Origin: Marinilabiliales bacterium
GTDB lineage: Bacteria > Bacteroidota > Bacteroidia > Bacteroidales > SZUA-534
DNA length: 64,000 nucleotides
Direction: 5' to 3'
Assembly: GCA_003512955.1 (NCBI GenBank)
Contig: DOTG01000028.1
Location: 62,001 to 126,000 of the forward strand
Shown here: positions 62,875-64,000 of the stretch, in pieces
Layout of the letters: each line of letters begins with the position of its first letter
Numbering within the stretch: the first letter of the stretch is position 1
Notes under the pieces: generated by a model
What the model saw: only the letters and a program-made list of their open reading frames with translations
What the model was told of the DNA's origin: nothing
The model's database searches: none
Translations under genes and position numbers: made by a program

Positions 62875-64000
62875 ATGGATCAATTACATATCAACTTTCG
62901 TCAAATCGAAAAGTTGGTAAACCTCGGGTATTGGGAGTGGTATCCCGATTCAAATAAGTTAATACTTTCTGAAGGTTTTAAATCGCTATTAGGGGTTCAA
63001 CACGATATAAACCAACCCGGCCAATTTATACGTTTCCTTAAACAGACTATTGAAATTGAACACATTACTGAACTTTTGCGATTATTAAAAAAGGTCAAGC
63101 AAGGGGCAAATCCCGAAATGTCAGTAATTCCCATGGCTACCACTCCTACTCAAACCAAATACTTCGAAATCCATACCCTTTGCACCAAACAGGAAGGTTC
63201 GTTTTGCATCTCGGGAACCATTCAGGATGTTTCAGAAAGAACTAAATACAATATATTAAAGGAAAAAGAGGCCCGGTTTGAACGTAAAATAGCCGAAATT
63301 GCTGCCCGCTTTGTAAATGAAGAAGATTTTAAACATGCTGTTACCACCACCCTTTCCGAAATTGGCGAGCTTTGTATGGCAGGCATTGTGGCGCTTTTCC
63401 GAATCGAAAACAATTCAATAAAACTGGAGTTTATCTGGAACCCGCCCTATTCGCCAAACATGTCACTTAATTTGAACCAAGTCCCACCATCGGAATCAAA
63501 CTACCTGATTGAGATGATAAAAGAACAAAAAGTAGCCTTTTACCACCAATTAGAAGACTTTCCGGGGATAGCTACCGAAACCAGGAGACTCTTGATGGAA
63601 ATGAAATGCTCATCACTTTTAATTTCAGGCATTCAGAACCATAAACAAACTGTTGGGGCACTGGTGGTTTTCAGGTTTATTAAAGGAATAAAATGGGACT
63701 TCTCCGATATCCACATGGTAAAAATGGCCAGTATCTTACTTAGCAATTCCATCCGCCAAAAGATTATTTACAAACAGCTCCGCCAGAGCGAGAACCGCCT
63801 GCAATTCGCTTTAATGGCCGGTAGTCTTGGTACTTGGGAGCTTGATTTATATAAGCAAAGTTATTTTTACGATGAACGGTTTGCCAATATTTTTGGATAC
63901 TCGAACAACACGCTGAACCGGTTGCCTGAATGGTTCAAAAATAACCTGCATCCTAATGATACATCAAACTATTATAAAATCCTTGACGAATGTTTAGAAG
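62875..64000 (+). CDS. PAS/GAF-domain sensor protein, cut by the window end
   Basis: The frame is open from the ATG at 62875 (GGGGAAAGC just upstream) to the end of the window, 375 codons, so only the N-terminal part is seen. Residues about 8-125 form a PAS domain (LGYWEWYPDSNKL ... ISGTIQDVSERTKY), about 140-305 a GAF domain (FVNEEDFKHAVTTTLSEIG ... VGALVVFRF), and about 315 on a second PAS (LQFALMAGSLGTWELDLY ... FGYSNNTLNRLPEWF). No signal peptide or membrane segment, so it is cytoplasmic. The output, probably a histidine kinase, lies outside the window. Confidence 0.85.
   Translation, partial: MDQLHINFRQIEKLVNLGYWEWYPDSNKLILSEGFKSLLGVQHDINQPGQFIRFLKQTIEIEHITELLRLLKKVKQGANPEMSVIPMATTPTQTKYFEIHTLCTKQEGSFCISGTIQDVSERTKYNILKEKEARFERKIAEIAARFVNEEDFKHAVTTTLSEIGELCMAGIVALFRIENNSIKLEFIWNPPYSPNMSLNLNQVPPSESNYLIEMIKEQKVAFYHQLEDFPGIATETRRLLMEMKCSSLLISGIQNHKQTVGALVVFRFIKGIKWDFSDIHMVKMASILLSNSIRQKIIYKQLRQSENRLQFALMAGSLGTWELDLYKQSYFYDERFANIFGYSNNTLNRLPEWFKNNLHPNDTSNYYKILDECLE

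Overview
This window comes from a Bacteroidota chromosome, probably a polysaccharide-using Bacteroidales/Marinilabiliales-type bacterium; I cannot fix the family from sequence alone. The evidence is C-terminal type IX secretion (T9SS) sorting domains, a TonB-dependent receptor next to a surface beta-propeller lipoprotein, Bacteroidota-style promoters (TTG/TTTG about 20 nt before TAnnTTTG), short lipoboxes ending in SC, and an eukaryote-like glycogen synthase fused to a phosphorylase. I saw no rRNA, tRNA, CRISPR array, prophage or intact insertion sequence.

Layout. 1-3.6 kb: a NarL-type two-component pair and an ammonium channel. 3.9-4.4 kb: the decayed 3' end of a group II intron. 4.4-5.3 kb: an AT-rich orphan kinase-like gene. 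5.5-10.7 kb: four secreted or outer-membrane proteins in one direction. 10.9-15.8 kb: a beta-carbonic-anhydrase-like protein, a ZIP transporter, a BrkB/YihY membrane protein, a GH16 glucanase lipoprotein and a small membrane protein. 16.1-16.7 kb: a broken higBA toxin-antitoxin module. 16.7-25.9 kb: a full potassium uptake operon, kdpF-A-B-(67 aa)-C-(HAMP sensor)-D-E. 26-27.8 kb: a GH43-like lipoprotein. 28.2-32.9 kb: a vitamin B12 uptake operon behind a cobalamin riboswitch. 33-36.6 kb: a PLP enzyme, a DUF3108 protein and small membrane proteins. 36.7-41.6 kb: a giant T9SS cargo protein directly behind an Rrf2 regulator. 41.7-53.2 kb: housekeeping and hydrolase genes (LpxL-like acyltransferase, nitronate monooxygenase-like enzyme, ArfB, CorA, M49 peptidase, ProC, MltG, TauE, PepD). 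53.5-62.7 kb: a glycogen locus (GH133, GT4, GH57, GT3-GT35 fusion). The window ends inside a PAS/GAF sensor gene.

How the genes work together. In the Kdp operon, KdpFABC is the ATP-driven K+ pump and KdpD/KdpE its sensor pair; two extra small genes sit inside it. In the B12 operon, the riboswitch should shut off a secreted T9SS protein, a BtuB-like receptor and a BtuG-like propeller when cobalamin is plentiful; no inner-membrane BtuCDF genes are in the window. The glycogen locus has chain synthesis (GT3, GT4), debranching (GH133), GH57 activity and phosphorolysis (GT35) side by side.

Many reading frames open at TTG or GTG upstream of a better ATG; starts were moved to that ATG where signal peptides, family N-termini or spacing supported it. 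The most interesting points are the B12 operon with a T9SS-sorted first gene, the two extra genes in kdp, the Rrf2-giant protein pair with a perfect inverted repeat upstream, the orphan kinase-like protein, and the two molecular fossils (group II intron and higBA). No wholly new system can be proven from sequence alone.
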